The notes: a model not told the origin generated them from the letters alone. DNA of 44,893 nt from Nocardia carnea (GCF_029869215.1 NZ_JARWPM010000419.1:1-44893), one strand, 5' to 3'. Counted from the stretch's first letter, positions 7,375-16,481 are shown. A program made the numbers and translations.

Positions 7375-9231
7375 TCAGCCTCGATACCGCCGTGCGGTGA
7401 ACACCCGGGGCGCGGCGGCGTCGCCGAACACCGCGGTGGTGGACGCGCCGATGATCAGCAATGTGCGCATGTCCACCTCGGCGGGATCCAGTTCGCCCAG
7501 TGTGACCACCCGGACCGATTCCGCCGGTCCGCCGACATCACGGCCGAGCACCACCGGGGTCTCCGGGGTCCGGTGTTCCAGCAGGATGTCCTTCATCGCC
7601 CCCACCTGCCAGGTGCGTTTGCTCGAGGCCGGGTTGTAGACCGCGATCGCCATATCCGCGGCGGCCACCGCCGCCAGTCGCCGGGCGACCACCTCCCAGG
7701 GTTTGAGCCGGTCGGACAGCGAGATGGTGGCGTAATCGTGGCCCAGCGGCGCACCGACCCGGCTGGCCACCGCGTTCGCGGCCGTCACCCCGGGCAGTAC
7801 CCGCACCGGAACCCCCGCCCACCGGGGATCGGCGGATTCCTCCAGGACCGCCGCCGCCATCGCGAAAACGCCGGGGTCGCCGGAGGACACAACGGCCACG
7901 CGGCCGCCGCGGGCGGCGAGGTCCAGGGCCATGGCGGCACGCTCGGATTCCACCCGGTTGTCGCTCGCGTGGCGGTGCTGGCCCGCGCGGACCGGTACCC
8001 GGTCGATATAGGTGGTGTATCCGACGAGATCGGTCGCGGTAGCGAGCGCCGCGGTGACCTCGGGGGTGGTCCACGCGGTATCACCCGGGCCGAGACCGAC
8101 GACCACCACCTCACCGGTCCCGGAGCCGGTCCGCTGTGCGGGCTCGCGGAACATCGCCGCGCGCACACCGGCTGTGGTCTCCCCGCCGGGCACCGGCGTG
8201 GCCGCCGCCGCGCGCAGATCCGCTCGCGGTCCGGTGGCGTGCTCGCGCTCCTCGGCCGGCGAACGGGCGGCTCGGGTGGATCCGCCTCCGGCTGTTTCCG
8301 CGTCCGGCGCCGGGCCCGCCGCGACCGCGCCGGTAGGCCGCGCTCCGGTGTCCCCGGTATCCGCCCCGGCGGCAACGGCGCTCGCCGGTCCGGTGTCCCC
8401 GGGAGCCTCGCCGGCGGGGACGGTGCGCGGTGATCCGGTGTCCCCGGGGCTTCTGCGGCCGGGGCCGGTGCGCTCGGACCCGGGGGAACCGGGCAGCGCG
8501 GTGGTCGGCTCGGGACCCGGGACGATGGTGATCGCGAAATACGGGACCTGCGAGTCGTCCACATCACCGGCGGCCAGGACGCGTTCGCGACCGGTGCTGG
8601 CCCGCTCCACGTAATAGGCGCGGTCGAGCCGGCCGGAATCGGCGAGGGCCTTGCGGACGGCGGGAAAGGTGCGGCCCAGTTTCATGATCGCGGCCGCGTC
8701 GGTACCGGCGAGGCGCCGGGTGAGCTCGCCGGGGTCCATTGTGCCGGGCAGCACGGTGAGGACCTGCTCGCCTTCCACCAGCGGGGTGCCCAGCGCCGCC
8801 GTCGCCGCGCTCACCGAGGTGATTCCCGGGATGATCTCCGCCTCGAACCGGCCGGCCAGCCGGCGGTGCATATGCATGTACGAGCTGTAGAACAGCGGAT
8901 CGCCGGCGGCGAGCAGGGCCACCGAACGGCCCGCCGCCAGATGTGCGGCCAGCCGGTCGGCGGCCGCGGTGTAGAACTCGTCGATGGCGCCCTGATAGCC
9001 ACCCGGATGGTCGGTGGTCTCGGTGGTGACCGGGTAGATCAGATGCTCCTCGAGCTGCCCCGGACGCATATACGGTGCCGCGATACCGCGGGAGATACTG
9101 CGGCCGTGCCGGGCGCTGTGGAAGGCGATCACATCGGCCTCGGCGATGATCCGCGCCGCCTTCACCGTCACCAGTTCCGGGTCTCCCGGCCCCAGTCCGA
9201 CACCCCACAGTTTCCCGGTCGCCACTGTCAT
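7375..9231 (-). CDS. cobIJ: Fused precorrin-2 C20- and precorrin-3B C17-methyltransferase
   Basis: Bifunctional SAM-dependent enzyme of the aerobic cobalamin pathway, 618 residues. The CobI domain (about 5-240) contains [18 protein letters not shown] and [20 protein letters not shown]. The CobJ domain (about 374-618) contains [30 protein letters not shown] and [13 protein letters not shown]. Between them is an unusually long Ala/Gly/Pro/Thr-rich linker of about 130 residues with a 15-residue repeat, which makes the protein about 110 residues longer than the roughly 508-residue mycobacterial fusion. The ATG at 9231 overlaps the cobH stop as ATGA, so the pair is translationally coupled. Both methylations flank the CobG step, which is encoded at 21779. 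Confidence 0.95.
   Translation of the reverse strand: MTVATGKLWGVGLGPGDPELVTVKAARIIAEADVIAFHSARHGRSISRGIAAPYMRPGQLEEHLIYPVTTETTDHPGGYQGAIDEFYTAAADRLAAHLAAGRSVALLAAGDPLFYSSYMHMHRRLAGRFEAEIIPGITSVSAATAALGTPLVEGEQVLTVLPGTMDPGELTRRLAGTDAAAIMKLGRTFPAVRKALADSGRLDRAYYVERASTGRERVLAAGDVDDSQVPYFAITIVPGPEPTTALPGSPGSERTGPGRRSPGDTGSPRTVPAGEAPGDTGPASAVAAGADTGDTGARPTGAVAAGPAPDAETAGGGSTRAARSPAEEREHATGPRADLRAAAATPVPGGETTAGVRAAMFREPAQRTGSGTGEVVVVGLGPGDTAWTTPEVTAALATATDLVGYTTYIDRVPVRAGQHRHASDNRVESERAAMALDLAARGGRVAVVSSGDPGVFAMAAAVLEESADPRWAGVPVRVLPGVTAANAVASRVGAPLGHDYATISLSDRLKPWEVVARRLAAVAAADMAIAVYNPASSKRTWQVGAMKDILLEHRTPETPVVLGRDVGGPAESVRVVTLGELDPAEVDMRTLLIIGASTTAVFGDAAAPRVFTARRYRG
8319..8470 (-). repeat. Degenerate 45-bp coding repeat in the CobI-CobJ linker
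   Basis: Within the cobIJ linker the tetrapeptide GDTG recurs at residues 263, 278 and 293, an exact 15-residue (45-base) period. Similar V-P/A-AG residues recur between the copies. It looks like an expanded, diverging tandem repeat in a disordered spacer rather than a domain. Confidence 0.7.
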
Positions 9232-9863
9232 TCCTTCTCGCTCGCGATCGCGTTCAAAGCCGAGGCGGTGATGGCGCTCCCGCCGCGCCGTCCCCGGACC
9301 GTCAGATACTCCAGGCCCGCGGTGTCGGCGAGTGCTTCCTTCGATTCGGCGGCACCCACGAAACCCACCGGAATCCCGAGCACCGCCGCCGGTGCGGGCG
9401 CTCCGGCGGCGACCATGTCCAGCAGATGGAACAGCGCCGTCGGCGCGTTGCCGATGGCCACCACCGCGCCGCCGAGCCGGTCGCGCCACAGTTCCAGTGC
9501 GGCCGCCGACCGGGTGGTGCCCAGCCGGGCCGCGAGATCGGGGACCCGTGGGTCGCGCAGCAGGCAGAGCACCTCGTTGTCGGCGGGTAGCCGGGTCCGG
9601 GTGACCCCCGAGGCCACCATGTTCGCATCGCAGAGGATCGGCGCACCCGCCCGCAGCGCCTGCCGCGCCGCGGCGACGACACCGGGTGTGTAGGCGATAT
9701 CGCCGGCCAGATCGACCTGACCGCAGCCGTGGATCATCCGCACCACCACCTGCGCGATATCCGCCGGAAACCGGTCCAGTTCGGCCTCGGCGCGGATGAT
9801 CGCGAACGATCGGCGGTAGATCTCACCCGCGTCGGTGAGGTAGCCGGTGCGTGTATCGGACAT
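9228..9863 (-). CDS. cobH: Precorrin-8X methylmutase
   Basis: Moves the C11 methyl group to C12, converting precorrin-8X to hydrogenobyrinate. About 211 residues, normal for the family. The active-site histidine is His45 in [17 protein letters not shown]; other signatures are [27 protein letters not shown] and [13 protein letters not shown]. Start: ATG at 9863, with TAGGGT exactly six bases upstream, so probably leaderless; a GTG two codons earlier is the alternative. First gene of a two-gene unit with cobIJ (ATGA overlap). I looked for a cobalamin riboswitch in the 160 bases upstream and did not see its conserved core. Confidence 0.95.
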   Translation of the reverse strand: MSDTRTGYLTDAGEIYRRSFAIIRAEAELDRFPADIAQVVVRMIHGCGQVDLAGDIAYTPGVVAAARQALRAGAPILCDANMVASGVTRTRLPADNEVLCLLRDPRVPDLAARLGTTRSAAALELWRDRLGGAVVAIGNAPTALFHLLDMVAAGAPAPAAVLGIPVGFVGAAESKEALADTAGLEYLTVRGRRGGSAITASALNAIASEKE

Positions 9864-10027
9864 GGGCACACCCTATGTGGGGCCCCGCGCCGCGGGCCGG
9901 TGTGGGTGGGTGCCGGTCCGCTACCCGCCTTCGCGAACCCATCCGTCCGGTGGTGGTACGCGAGGCACCGGGGGTTCCCGGCGCGCCACCGTCGATCCGC
10001 GGTGAGCAGCAGCCGGGGTGCGGCGTA

Positions 10028-11704
10028 TCAGATCGGAGCGGTGGACCACCACTGGTCGACGATATCCTGCCCGGTGTAGTGCGGCCAGGAGATATCGAGG
10101 ACCACCCAGGCTCGGGCGGGATCGTCGAAGGACACGGTGAGCATGCCCGTATTCGCGCCCGGGTAGTGGCTCCAGCGCATCCGCCCGGAACCCGACGGAC
10201 GGGTCCAGGGTTGTTCCCGGGTGGTGTCGTTGTCGATATTGGTGGTGTAGGTCGTCTCGCGGCGCGGGTCGCCGCGCCGGAACGACCACACGTAATAACT
10301 GATCCCGTTGTCCTGCCGGCATTCGAGGGCCGGCGCGCCGCCGTTGTTGAGGACATCGAGATCGGCGCACCGGGCGCCCTGATAGCCCGTGGCGCCGGGC
10401 TCGGGCGGTAGGAGATCGGGGAACAGCGCGACGAGTGCGTTGTTGCGTCCCCAGGCCGTCACCACCGGTGTGGGAGCGGCGGTGGGGGTCGTCGTGCCGT
10501 CCGGATCGCCGGCGGGTGTGGGCGTGGCGGGCGTGGGTGTCGCGGTGGCCGGTGTGCCGGTCGGGCGAAGGGTGCCGACCACCATGAGGACCGCGACGAC
10601 CACCAGAGCCGCGACCGCTCCCACGAGCGCGGCGGTGAGCGCCGGTCGGTTCGGGCGCCGCACCGGGCCGACCGCGCGGGTGCGCCTGCCTGCCCGGCCG
10701 TTCTCGTCGCCGGGACCCGCGGGATACCCGGGTACAGGTCGTGAAGTTCCGGGCGGGGGATACCCGGTTCCCGGTCGCGGAGTGCCGGGCTCGGGGCTGC
10801 TGTTCCGTGCCGGCCGGTGCACGGATACGTGCGGTTTCCGGTCGTTCGGTGGGGTTATGGGCGGGCGGGTCGTCGCCAGCGCACGGTCCACCGCGGCCGC
10901 GAGTTCCCGGCAGCTGCCGAATCGTTCGGCCGGGTCCTTGGCCAACGCGCGGGCGATCACGGCGTCGAGTGCGCCCGAGAGGCCCGCCACCGCGTGGGAC
11001 GGGCGCGGCGCGGGGTCGTTCAGATGTGCGGCGAGTACCGCGGCCGGGCTCGCCCGGTCGAACGGCACCTGCCCCGTGAGCATCTGGTACAGGGTGCAGC
11101 CCAGCGCATAGATATCGGCCCGGTGCCCGGCGGGCTCCCCGCGGATCTGCTCGGGCGCTACGTAGGCGAGTGTCGCCACCACCGCACCGGTATCGGTCAG
11201 GCGGGCCTCGTCGCGGACCGCCCGGGCGATACCGAAATCGGAGACGAACACCTGATCGACGCCATCCTGGGTGCCGACCAGTAGATTCGCCGGTTTCACG
11301 TCCCGGTGCAGCAGACCGCGCCGATGTGCGGCGTCCAGACCTTCGGCCGCCTGCGCGAGGATCCCGGCCACCCGCCGCGGCGGCAGCGCCGCCGGACCCC
11401 GCTCGATCAGCCGGGCCACATCGGTTCCCGCCACATAACGCATGGCGATCCAGAACCGGCCGTCGTCCTCGCCGCGGTCGTAGACCTCCACCACGTTCGG
11501 GTGGTCGATCCGTACCGCGAGATCCGCCTCGCGTTCGAAACGGGCCCGCAGCAACGGATCCGGGCCGGCGGCCGTGAGTACCTTCAGCGCCACCGAACGC
11601 GGGAGGCGGGGGTGGCGGGCCAGGTACACGGTGCCCATACCGCCCGCACCGAGCAGCCGCTCGATCCGGTAACCGGCGAATTCGTGCCCGGGCTGCAGCG
11701 TCAT
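10028..11704 (-). CDS. Receptor-type Ser/Thr protein kinase (second of tandem pair)
   Basis: Transmembrane Hanks-type kinase of 558 residues. The cytoplasmic kinase domain is about 10-275: glycine loop GAGGMG, Lys41 (VALK), catalytic HRDVKPAN with Asp135, DFG 156-158, activation segment LTDTGAVVATLAYVAPEQ. A Pro-rich juxtamembrane linker covers about 276-353 and one membrane helix about 355-379. A Thr/Pro-rich stalk follows, then an external domain of about 140 residues (two Cys, 446 and 462) that I do not recognise. That domain aligns with the one in the neighbouring kinase at WTRPSG, FDD and GQD.VD.WW. The start ATG lies 15 bases after the upstream kinase's stop, so the two are co-transcribed. 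Substrate and ligand are unknown. Confidence 0.92.
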   Translation of the reverse strand: MTLQPGHEFAGYRIERLLGAGGMGTVYLARHPRLPRSVALKVLTAAGPDPLLRARFEREADLAVRIDHPNVVEVYDRGEDDGRFWIAMRYVAGTDVARLIERGPAALPPRRVAGILAQAAEGLDAAHRRGLLHRDVKPANLLVGTQDGVDQVFVSDFGIARAVRDEARLTDTGAVVATLAYVAPEQIRGEPAGHRADIYALGCTLYQMLTGQVPFDRASPAAVLAAHLNDPAPRPSHAVAGLSGALDAVIARALAKDPAERFGSCRELAAAVDRALATTRPPITPPNDRKPHVSVHRPARNSSPEPGTPRPGTGYPPPGTSRPVPGYPAGPGDENGRAGRRTRAVGPVRRPNRPALTAALVGAVAALVVVAVLMVVGTLRPTGTPATATPTPATPTPAGDPDGTTTPTAAPTPVVTAWGRNNALVALFPDLLPPEPGATGYQGARCADLDVLNNGGAPALECRQDNGISYYVWSFRRGDPRRETTYTTNIDNDTTREQPWTRPSGSGRMRWSHYPGANTGMLTVSFDDPARAWVVLDISWPHYTGQDIVDQWWSTAPI

Positions 11705-11719
11705 GGCTTCGTTCCGTTC

Positions 11720-13405
11720 CTACAGCGGCGCACCGGTCCACCAGCGGTCGAATACATCCTGCCCGCCCGTACCGCCGGAGGCGGTGATCGTGCAGAAGGT
11801 CCGCCCGGCATCGTCGAAACGCACTTCCAGCAGTCCGAATCCGGCCATCGCGTCGGTGGCCCAGCGCACGGTGCCCGTGCCCGACGGCCGGGTCCAGCGC
11901 TGTTCCCGCAGGTCGGTGAGGCCGGTTTCGCCGAGCCGGGTGCCTGCCGGCCGGCGCGCCGGGTCGCAGTGGATATTGACGTGGAAACCGCCGGGGTCCT
12001 CGGTGGGACAGTGCAGCCACGTACCGGTGTCGTCGTTGAGCGCGCAGCGCAGCCCGGCATAGCCCGTGGCCGCCGGGTCGGCCGGGAGCAACGCCGGAAA
12101 CGCCTCGGCGATATAGGCCGCCGGACCCCAGGCGGCCGCCGGTGATTCGGTGGGTGCCGTCGTGGCCGATACCGGGCCACCCGTGGAGGTGGATGCGGCG
12201 GTGGTCGGTATCGGGGTGGGTGTCCCGGCGACCGTCCGAGGGCCCTGGCGGTAGAGCAGCCCACCGGCCGCCACCGCCAGCGCAACGACGACGAGCATCA
12301 GCAGCGGGGTGCGGAGCGCCGGCGGGCGCCGCGCGCCCGCGCCGGGCCGTGCGAGGCCGGTTGCCGGTTCCGGCCCCGGCGCCGGGCGCGCCGCGGGCTC
12401 CGGGTGGGCCGTCGCCGGCCCGGGACTCGGTGTGGCAGCGCCGTTCCCGGCGAGCGGCGGCGTGAGGTTGCGGCCGGGCTCAGGCGTGAGGTTGTGGCCA
12501 GGTCCCGGCGTGAAGTTGCGCCCGGGCTCCGGTGCGATATTCGTGGCTCCGGGGTGCGTGGCCGCGGAGCGGTATCGCAATGCCTGCCGGGCCGCCGCCG
12601 CGAGCTCGGCGCAGTCGGCGAACCTACCGGCCGGATCCTTGGCCATGGCGCGGGCCACCACTTCGTCCAAGGCGGCGGGTAGGTCCGGCCGGGCCTGCGA
12701 CGGCCGCGGCGGCGGTTCGGACAGGTGCGCGTAGATCACCGCCGCGCCGCTGCGGTGACCGAAAGGCTTCGCTCCGGTCAGGAGTTCGTACAAGGTGCAG
12801 CCGAGCGAGTAGATATCGGCGCGATGGTCGGCCCGCTGTCCGGACAGCTGTTCCGGTGCGGCGTAGGCGAATGTGGCCAGGACGGCCCCCGTGGCGGTGA
12901 GATCGGTCGCGGCGTCGAGCGACCGGGCGATCCCGAAATCGGTGATCCGGACGATATCGCGGCCCTCGTGGTCTGCCGAGATCACGATGTTCGCGGGTTT
13001 CACATCGCGATGCAGCAGGCCCCGCCGATGCGCGGCGTCGAGGCCCCGCGCCGCATCGCGCACGATACCCACCGCGCGATCCGGTGGCACCGGACCGCGC
13101 GCCACCAGCTGACGCGCGTCCATTCCGGCGACGAAACGCATCGAAATCCACAACCGGCCGTTCTCCTCGCCACGGTCGTAGATCGACACGATATTCGGAT
13201 GTTCCAGGCGGGCGGCGAGTTCGGCCTCCCGCTGGAAACGCGCGCGGAACTCCGGATCGGCGCTCAGCGCTTCGTCGAGTACCTTGAGCGCGTCCTCCCG
13301 CGGAAGCCGCGGATGCTGCGCGAGATACACCGTTCCCATCCCGCCCGAACCGATGGGCCGGATGATCCGATACCCGGCGAAAACCGCCCCCGCAGCCAGC
13401 GTCAC
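11720..13405 (-). CDS. Receptor-type Ser/Thr protein kinase (first of tandem pair)
   Basis: Paralogue of the kinase downstream, 561 residues. Kinase domain about 10-275: GSGGMG, Lys41, HRDVKPAN with Asp134, DFG 156-158, and the activation segment LTATGAVLATFAYAAPEQ. The linker 285-365 carries a short repeat of the type PGRNLTPE (three or four diverged copies). One membrane helix is at about 366-385. The external domain, about 425-561, has four Cys (454, 466, 480, 538) against two in the sister kinase, so disulfides may differ. Start: GTG at 13405, with AGGAGG eight bases upstream. Pro-rich linkers and extracellular sensor domains are usual in actinobacterial Pkn proteins; this sensor matches none I can name. 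Confidence 0.93.
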   Translation of the reverse strand: MTLAAGAVFAGYRIIRPIGSGGMGTVYLAQHPRLPREDALKVLDEALSADPEFRARFQREAELAARLEHPNIVSIYDRGEENGRLWISMRFVAGMDARQLVARGPVPPDRAVGIVRDAARGLDAAHRRGLLHRDVKPANIVISADHEGRDIVRITDFGIARSLDAATDLTATGAVLATFAYAAPEQLSGQRADHRADIYSLGCTLYELLTGAKPFGHRSGAAVIYAHLSEPPPRPSQARPDLPAALDEVVARAMAKDPAGRFADCAELAAAARQALRYRSAATHPGATNIAPEPGRNFTPGPGHNLTPEPGRNLTPPLAGNGAATPSPGPATAHPEPAARPAPGPEPATGLARPGAGARRPPALRTPLLMLVVVALAVAAGGLLYRQGPRTVAGTPTPIPTTAASTSTGGPVSATTAPTESPAAAWGPAAYIAEAFPALLPADPAATGYAGLRCALNDDTGTWLHCPTEDPGGFHVNIHCDPARRPAGTRLGETGLTDLREQRWTRPSGTGTVRWATDAMAGFGLLEVRFDDAGRTFCTITASGGTGGQDVFDRWWTGAPL

Positions 13406-13530
13406 GCGTCGACCTCCTGGGCGAAACGCTACCCGAGCCCGGGGCCGTGAAACAGACCGTTCGTTGCCGGGTTTCCGGGTGCTGCTCGGGTACAACTGGG
13501 TCACCGCTACCGAAGGACTGAGGAGCCGCC

Positions 13531-14004
13531 ATGTCGACACCGCCGCTGCCCCCGGAGGCCACCGAGATGCTCGCCCGGGCCAACCCGTGCACCGTCACCA
13601 CGCTGCGGTCGGACGGTGCGCCGGTCTCCACCGCCACCTGGTACCTGTGGGAGGACGGGCGGGTCCTGCTGAACATGGACGACGGCCGGGTGCGGCTGAA
13701 ACATCTGCGCCGGGATCCCCGGGTCACCCTCACGGTGCTCGACGAGGACAATTGGTACAACCACATCAGTCTGCTCGGGCGGGTGGCCGAACTCCGCGCC
13801 GACACGGACCTTTCGGTGATCGACCGGATGTCGCGGCTGTACACGGGTAATGCGTACCCCGACCGGGTCCGCACCCGGACGACGGCGGTGGTCGAGATCG
13901 ACCGCTGGCACGGCTGGGGTGCGTTCAAGGACAGCGACCAGGCATCCGCGGTGGCCGAGCGGGAGAGCCGGCCGGAACGCCGCTATTCGCCGACCGATAC
14001 GTAG
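13531..14004 (+). CDS. PPOX-class F420-dependent oxidoreductase family protein
   Basis: Split-barrel flavin or deazaflavin protein, 157 residues. It shows the family pattern CTVTTLRSDGAPVSTATWYLW near the N-terminus, then DGRVRLKHLRRDPRVTLTVLD and a second barrel half ending EIDRWHGWG. F420 use is known for many actinobacterial relatives but cannot be proven from this sequence. Start: ATG with GAGGAG six bases upstream. Its last 22 bases overlap the end of the convergent STM4015-type gene. Confidence 0.88.
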   Translation: MSTPPLPPEATEMLARANPCTVTTLRSDGAPVSTATWYLWEDGRVLLNMDDGRVRLKHLRRDPRVTLTVLDEDNWYNHISLLGRVAELRADTDLSVIDRMSRLYTGNAYPDRVRTRTTAVVEIDRWHGWGAFKDSDQASAVAERESRPERRYSPTDT

Positions 14005-14936
14005 CGCCATACCTCGCCGTCGACGCTGTCCTCCGCCGCGTCGTCGGGGTCGAGATCCAGGCGCATACCGGTGGGTTCGTACACCTCCCGCAGCCGGGTG
14101 CGCATCTCGTCGCTGAGGTAATTGTGGTGCAGGTCCAGGGTGTGCAGATGGGTGAGCGGCTGACCGCTCAGCAGCGCTGCCGCGCCGTCGTCGGTGAGTA
14201 CGCCCAGCGACAAGTCCAGTGTCTCGAGCCGCGCCACCACCGGCGCCGCGGCCACCGCCGCGCAGATCCGGTCCTGGATCTCGCTGTTGCGCAGGGCCAG
14301 GTGGCGGAGATTCGGGAATTGCTCGCCACCGAACAGGGGCGCCAGGTCGGCGGGTTCGGCGTCACCGCCGTAATCGGGCGTGCCCAGCCACAATTCGAGG
14401 TGAGTGAGCGCGGGGAGCTCGCTCGCGGCGATCCCGCGGACGGCGGCGGCCGGCAGTCCGCCCGCCTCGACGGTCAGTTTCCGCAGGTGTTCGTGGCGTA
14501 CCGCGTCGAAGACGAGTTCCGTGCCCCCGCGGATGCCGAGCTCCGTCAGTTCGGGGTAGGCCTGCAGCAGCGGCGCGATACGACCCTGGGTGATCCAGGA
14601 GATCTCACATTCCTCGCCGGTGATATCCCCGAGAAAAACGGCGCGCAGGCGTGGCAGTTGCGCGCGGGCCGCGACCAGGGCGTCGATCACCACGTCGACG
14701 CTGGAATCGTAGGCTTCCGGCCAGTCGCCCACGATGACCGTGGTGACCGACGACGAATCGACGGTCGTGAGGAACCGGGTGAAGGTCTCCGCCCAGGTGT
14801 TGTCGCCGTCCCAGCCGCGTTCGGTGATCCGCCAGGCCGCGGCGTCCGCTGCGGGCAGCGCGCTCGTTCCGCTGTCCGGCTCGGGGAAGTCGAAGGCCGG
14901 CAGGCCGCCGAATTCCGCGAGATGTTCGATGATCAT
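13983..14936 (-). CDS. STM4015-type leucine-rich-repeat-like protein
   Basis: Cytoplasmic protein of 317 residues resembling the STM4015 family. The N-terminus (MIIEHLAEFGGLPAFDF) is family-typical. The body contains irregular leucine-rich repeats from about 150 to 285 (ELTELGIRG, HLELWLG, HLALRNS, ETLDLSLG, HTLDLHHNYLSDE). No catalytic motif is visible, so a binding or scaffold role is likely, and the function is not known. Start ATG at 14936 with GGAG close upstream. In some genomes such genes sit beside other STM40xx genes; none of these is present here. Confidence 0.8.
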   Translation of the reverse strand: MIIEHLAEFGGLPAFDFPEPDSGTSALPAADAAAWRITERGWDGDNTWAETFTRFLTTVDSSSVTTVIVGDWPEAYDSSVDVVIDALVAARAQLPRLRAVFLGDITGEECEISWITQGRIAPLLQAYPELTELGIRGGTELVFDAVRHEHLRKLTVEAGGLPAAAVRGIAASELPALTHLELWLGTPDYGGDAEPADLAPLFGGEQFPNLRHLALRNSEIQDRICAAVAAAPVVARLETLDLSLGVLTDDGAAALLSGQPLTHLHTLDLHHNYLSDEMRTRLREVYEPTGMRLDLDPDDAAEDSVDGEVWRYVSVGE

Positions 14937-15406
14937 GATGCTCCGCGCCTCTCGTCACGCCGGCCTCCTCGGTCCGGATCGCCGAGGGATTCATACCAAC
15001 TCGCCCCGACATCCGCGCGGCAAGCGGTGTACGGACATGATTCCGGTGGATACCGACCGATTGTTCGCGTGCGGTCGCGGGACACGATCCGGCTCGGTGC
15101 CCGTCGAACCGGACCGGGATATCGCTCTGGCCTCGTCTCGGCCGTACCGATGACATGTGAATCGGCTATGCATCGTTCTGGTTCGGGCGGGTATTGCCGC
15201 ACCGCACGGTGGGCCGGCGCTGCGCACCGGTCGGCATCGTGCGGACCGCTCCCGTGGCCACGAACGGCGCCTGCGCCTCATCCGCGACGGGACTGGCGGC
15301 GGCGCGTGCGGATCCGGTCCGCGGCGCAGCGAGGAGGACGTGCGCTCGCGACGGCCGGCGCTCGGTGCTCCCGCCGGCTGCCCGGCCGGAAACGGCGACT
15401 GTCCGG
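14937..15406. other. 470-base gap holding an orphan TGAATC/TGCATC repeat pair
   Basis: No open frame here has a credible start and composition. The gap contains the promoter of the STM4015-type gene at its left end and the 3' flank of the MerR/B12 gene at its right end. In the middle, at 15158-15174, lies a pair of hexamers spaced 11 bases apart that matches the pair upstream of the lipocalin gene. A small RNA or short peptide gene is possible but not supported. Confidence 0.45.
15158..15174. promoter_or_regulatory. Candidate MerR/LitR operator (11-bp phased repeat), site 1
   Basis: TGAATC at 15158 and TGCATC at 15169, start to start 11 bases. The 17-base span matches the site at 16420 in 14 of 17 positions. 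CarH/LitR-type regulators are known to bind 11-bp direct repeats. Which gene it would control is unclear: the nearest start, at 14936, is 220 bases away. Confidence 0.4.
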
Positions 15407-16246
15407 TCAGGCCAGTTGATCGATGGCCTGCGCGAGGCTGGTGAGCCGCTGGATTCCGGGCGGCAGGATGACCGCGTCCCAGCCGGGGCCACCGGCGAAC
15501 ACCCGGGCACCGGCGGCGGCGCCGGCGCGTACGGCGGAGGTCGGTGCGGTCGATTCGTGGTGCGACCACAGCACCAGATCCGCTGCCGCCGGAAGGCGGG
15601 CCAGCGTATCGGTCAACGCGGCGGTGGGGACGTCGGCGCCGAGCATATGCGCGCCGACCTCGCGTTCGGCCAGCGCGGCGCGCAGCACCTCCAAGGGCAG
15701 GGCGTGGGTCTCCCCGGAGGTGCAGGCCAGCACGATCGGGTGCGGGCGCAGCCGGTCCGGTGGGTACGCGCGGTGCAACGCCGAGGTGATGCACCAGGAC
15801 AGCAGATGTTCGACATCGATACAGCCCTCACCGCTGTCCTGCCGGGCGACGATCTCGGCGAACGCGGGCCGGCACAACAGTTCCCAGGTGTCCGCGACGC
15901 CGAAGCTGTGCAGATGGGCGCTCAGCTGGGTGGTCACCGCCCGGTAGTCGAGGCGGAAAGCGGCGGTGAGCAGGGTGGTCCGGTCGCCCGGGGCGGCGGC
16001 AGGCGCGCGGACCGCGGCGGCCGCACCGGCCGGAGTGGCGCCCGCGGCGATGAGTTCGAGCATCCGCCGCAACTGGTCGATATCGTCCTCGCTGTAGAGG
16101 CGATGGGTCCCCGGCCGGTGCCCGGTGGGCCCGATCTCGTAGCGCCGGTTCCAGCTTCGCAGTGTCGCCGTCGGGATGCCGAGACGATCCGCGACCGCGC
16201 GGACGGTGAAACCGGCCGGGGGAGTGGGACTGGGGCGGGAGGACAT
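15407..16246 (-). CDS. MerR-type regulator with B12-binding domain (LitR/CarH-like)
   Basis: 279 residues. A MerR winged helix (about 12-75) has FTVRAVADRLGIPTATLRSW and RRYEIGPTGHRPGTHRLYS. A helical cap (about 90-160) and a cobalamin-binding Rossmann domain (about 168-279) follow. The B12 signature is SGETHALPLEVLRAAL, with His181 as candidate lower ligand. In CarH photoreceptors a W-x9-EH motif holds the adenosyl group; here Glu146-His147 are kept but position 136 is Gln, so light sensing is doubtful while B12 sensing stays possible. CACAAT lies six bases before the ATG. The gene is divergent from the lipocalin gene, with a candidate operator between them. Known relatives repress light- or B12-controlled genes. 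Confidence 0.87.
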   Translation of the reverse strand: MSSRPSPTPPAGFTVRAVADRLGIPTATLRSWNRRYEIGPTGHRPGTHRLYSEDDIDQLRRMLELIAAGATPAGAAAAVRAPAAAPGDRTTLLTAAFRLDYRAVTTQLSAHLHSFGVADTWELLCRPAFAEIVARQDSGEGCIDVEHLLSWCITSALHRAYPPDRLRPHPIVLACTSGETHALPLEVLRAALAEREVGAHMLGADVPTAALTDTLARLPAAADLVLWSHHESTAPTSAVRAGAAAGARVFAGGPGWDAVILPPGIQRLTSLAQAIDQLA

Positions 16247-16419
16247 CGTCTTATTGTGCCCAGTCCGGTTCGCGGCACCGGCCGGGCCGGGCCGCCGGGG
16301 TGGTGGTGGCGTGCGGGGTATGGGGAACCCGGCGCGCCGCCGCCGCCGTTCCGCGGTCTCCGCCCGGGTGCCGCCGCGCCGGTATCGCTGTCATTTTCTC
16401 CTCCCGACCACCGCGTGTG

Positions 16420-16436
16420 TGCATCGATTATGCATC
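16420..16436. promoter_or_regulatory. Candidate MerR/LitR operator upstream of lipocalin, site 2
   Basis: Two TGCATC hexamers at 16420 and 16431, exactly 11 bases apart. They are followed by TAGGCT at 16445-16450, a possible -10 box for the lipocalin gene starting at 16482. The repeats would cover the -35 region, a repressing position. Binding by the adjacent MerR/B12 protein is inferred. Confidence 0.5.
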
Positions 16437-16481
16437 TATACGAGTAGGCTGGAGGTACCCGCCGACCTCCGAGGAGTCACC

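Noticed and set aside
9864..10027. Possible second cobalamin riboswitch upstream of cobH
   Set aside because: The conserved GCCACTG box and CCAGACC segment are absent on the minus strand.
10483..10570. GT/GC-rich repeat as a separate element
   Set aside because: It is the codon pattern of the Thr/Pro-rich stalk of the kinase.
13983..14004. Frameshift suspected because two genes overlap
   Set aside because: They are on opposite strands and both C-termini read naturally.
15157..15444. Short plus-strand frame right after the phased-repeat pair
   Set aside because: It looked like a possible target of site 1, but composition and lack of a ribosome-binding site argue against coding.
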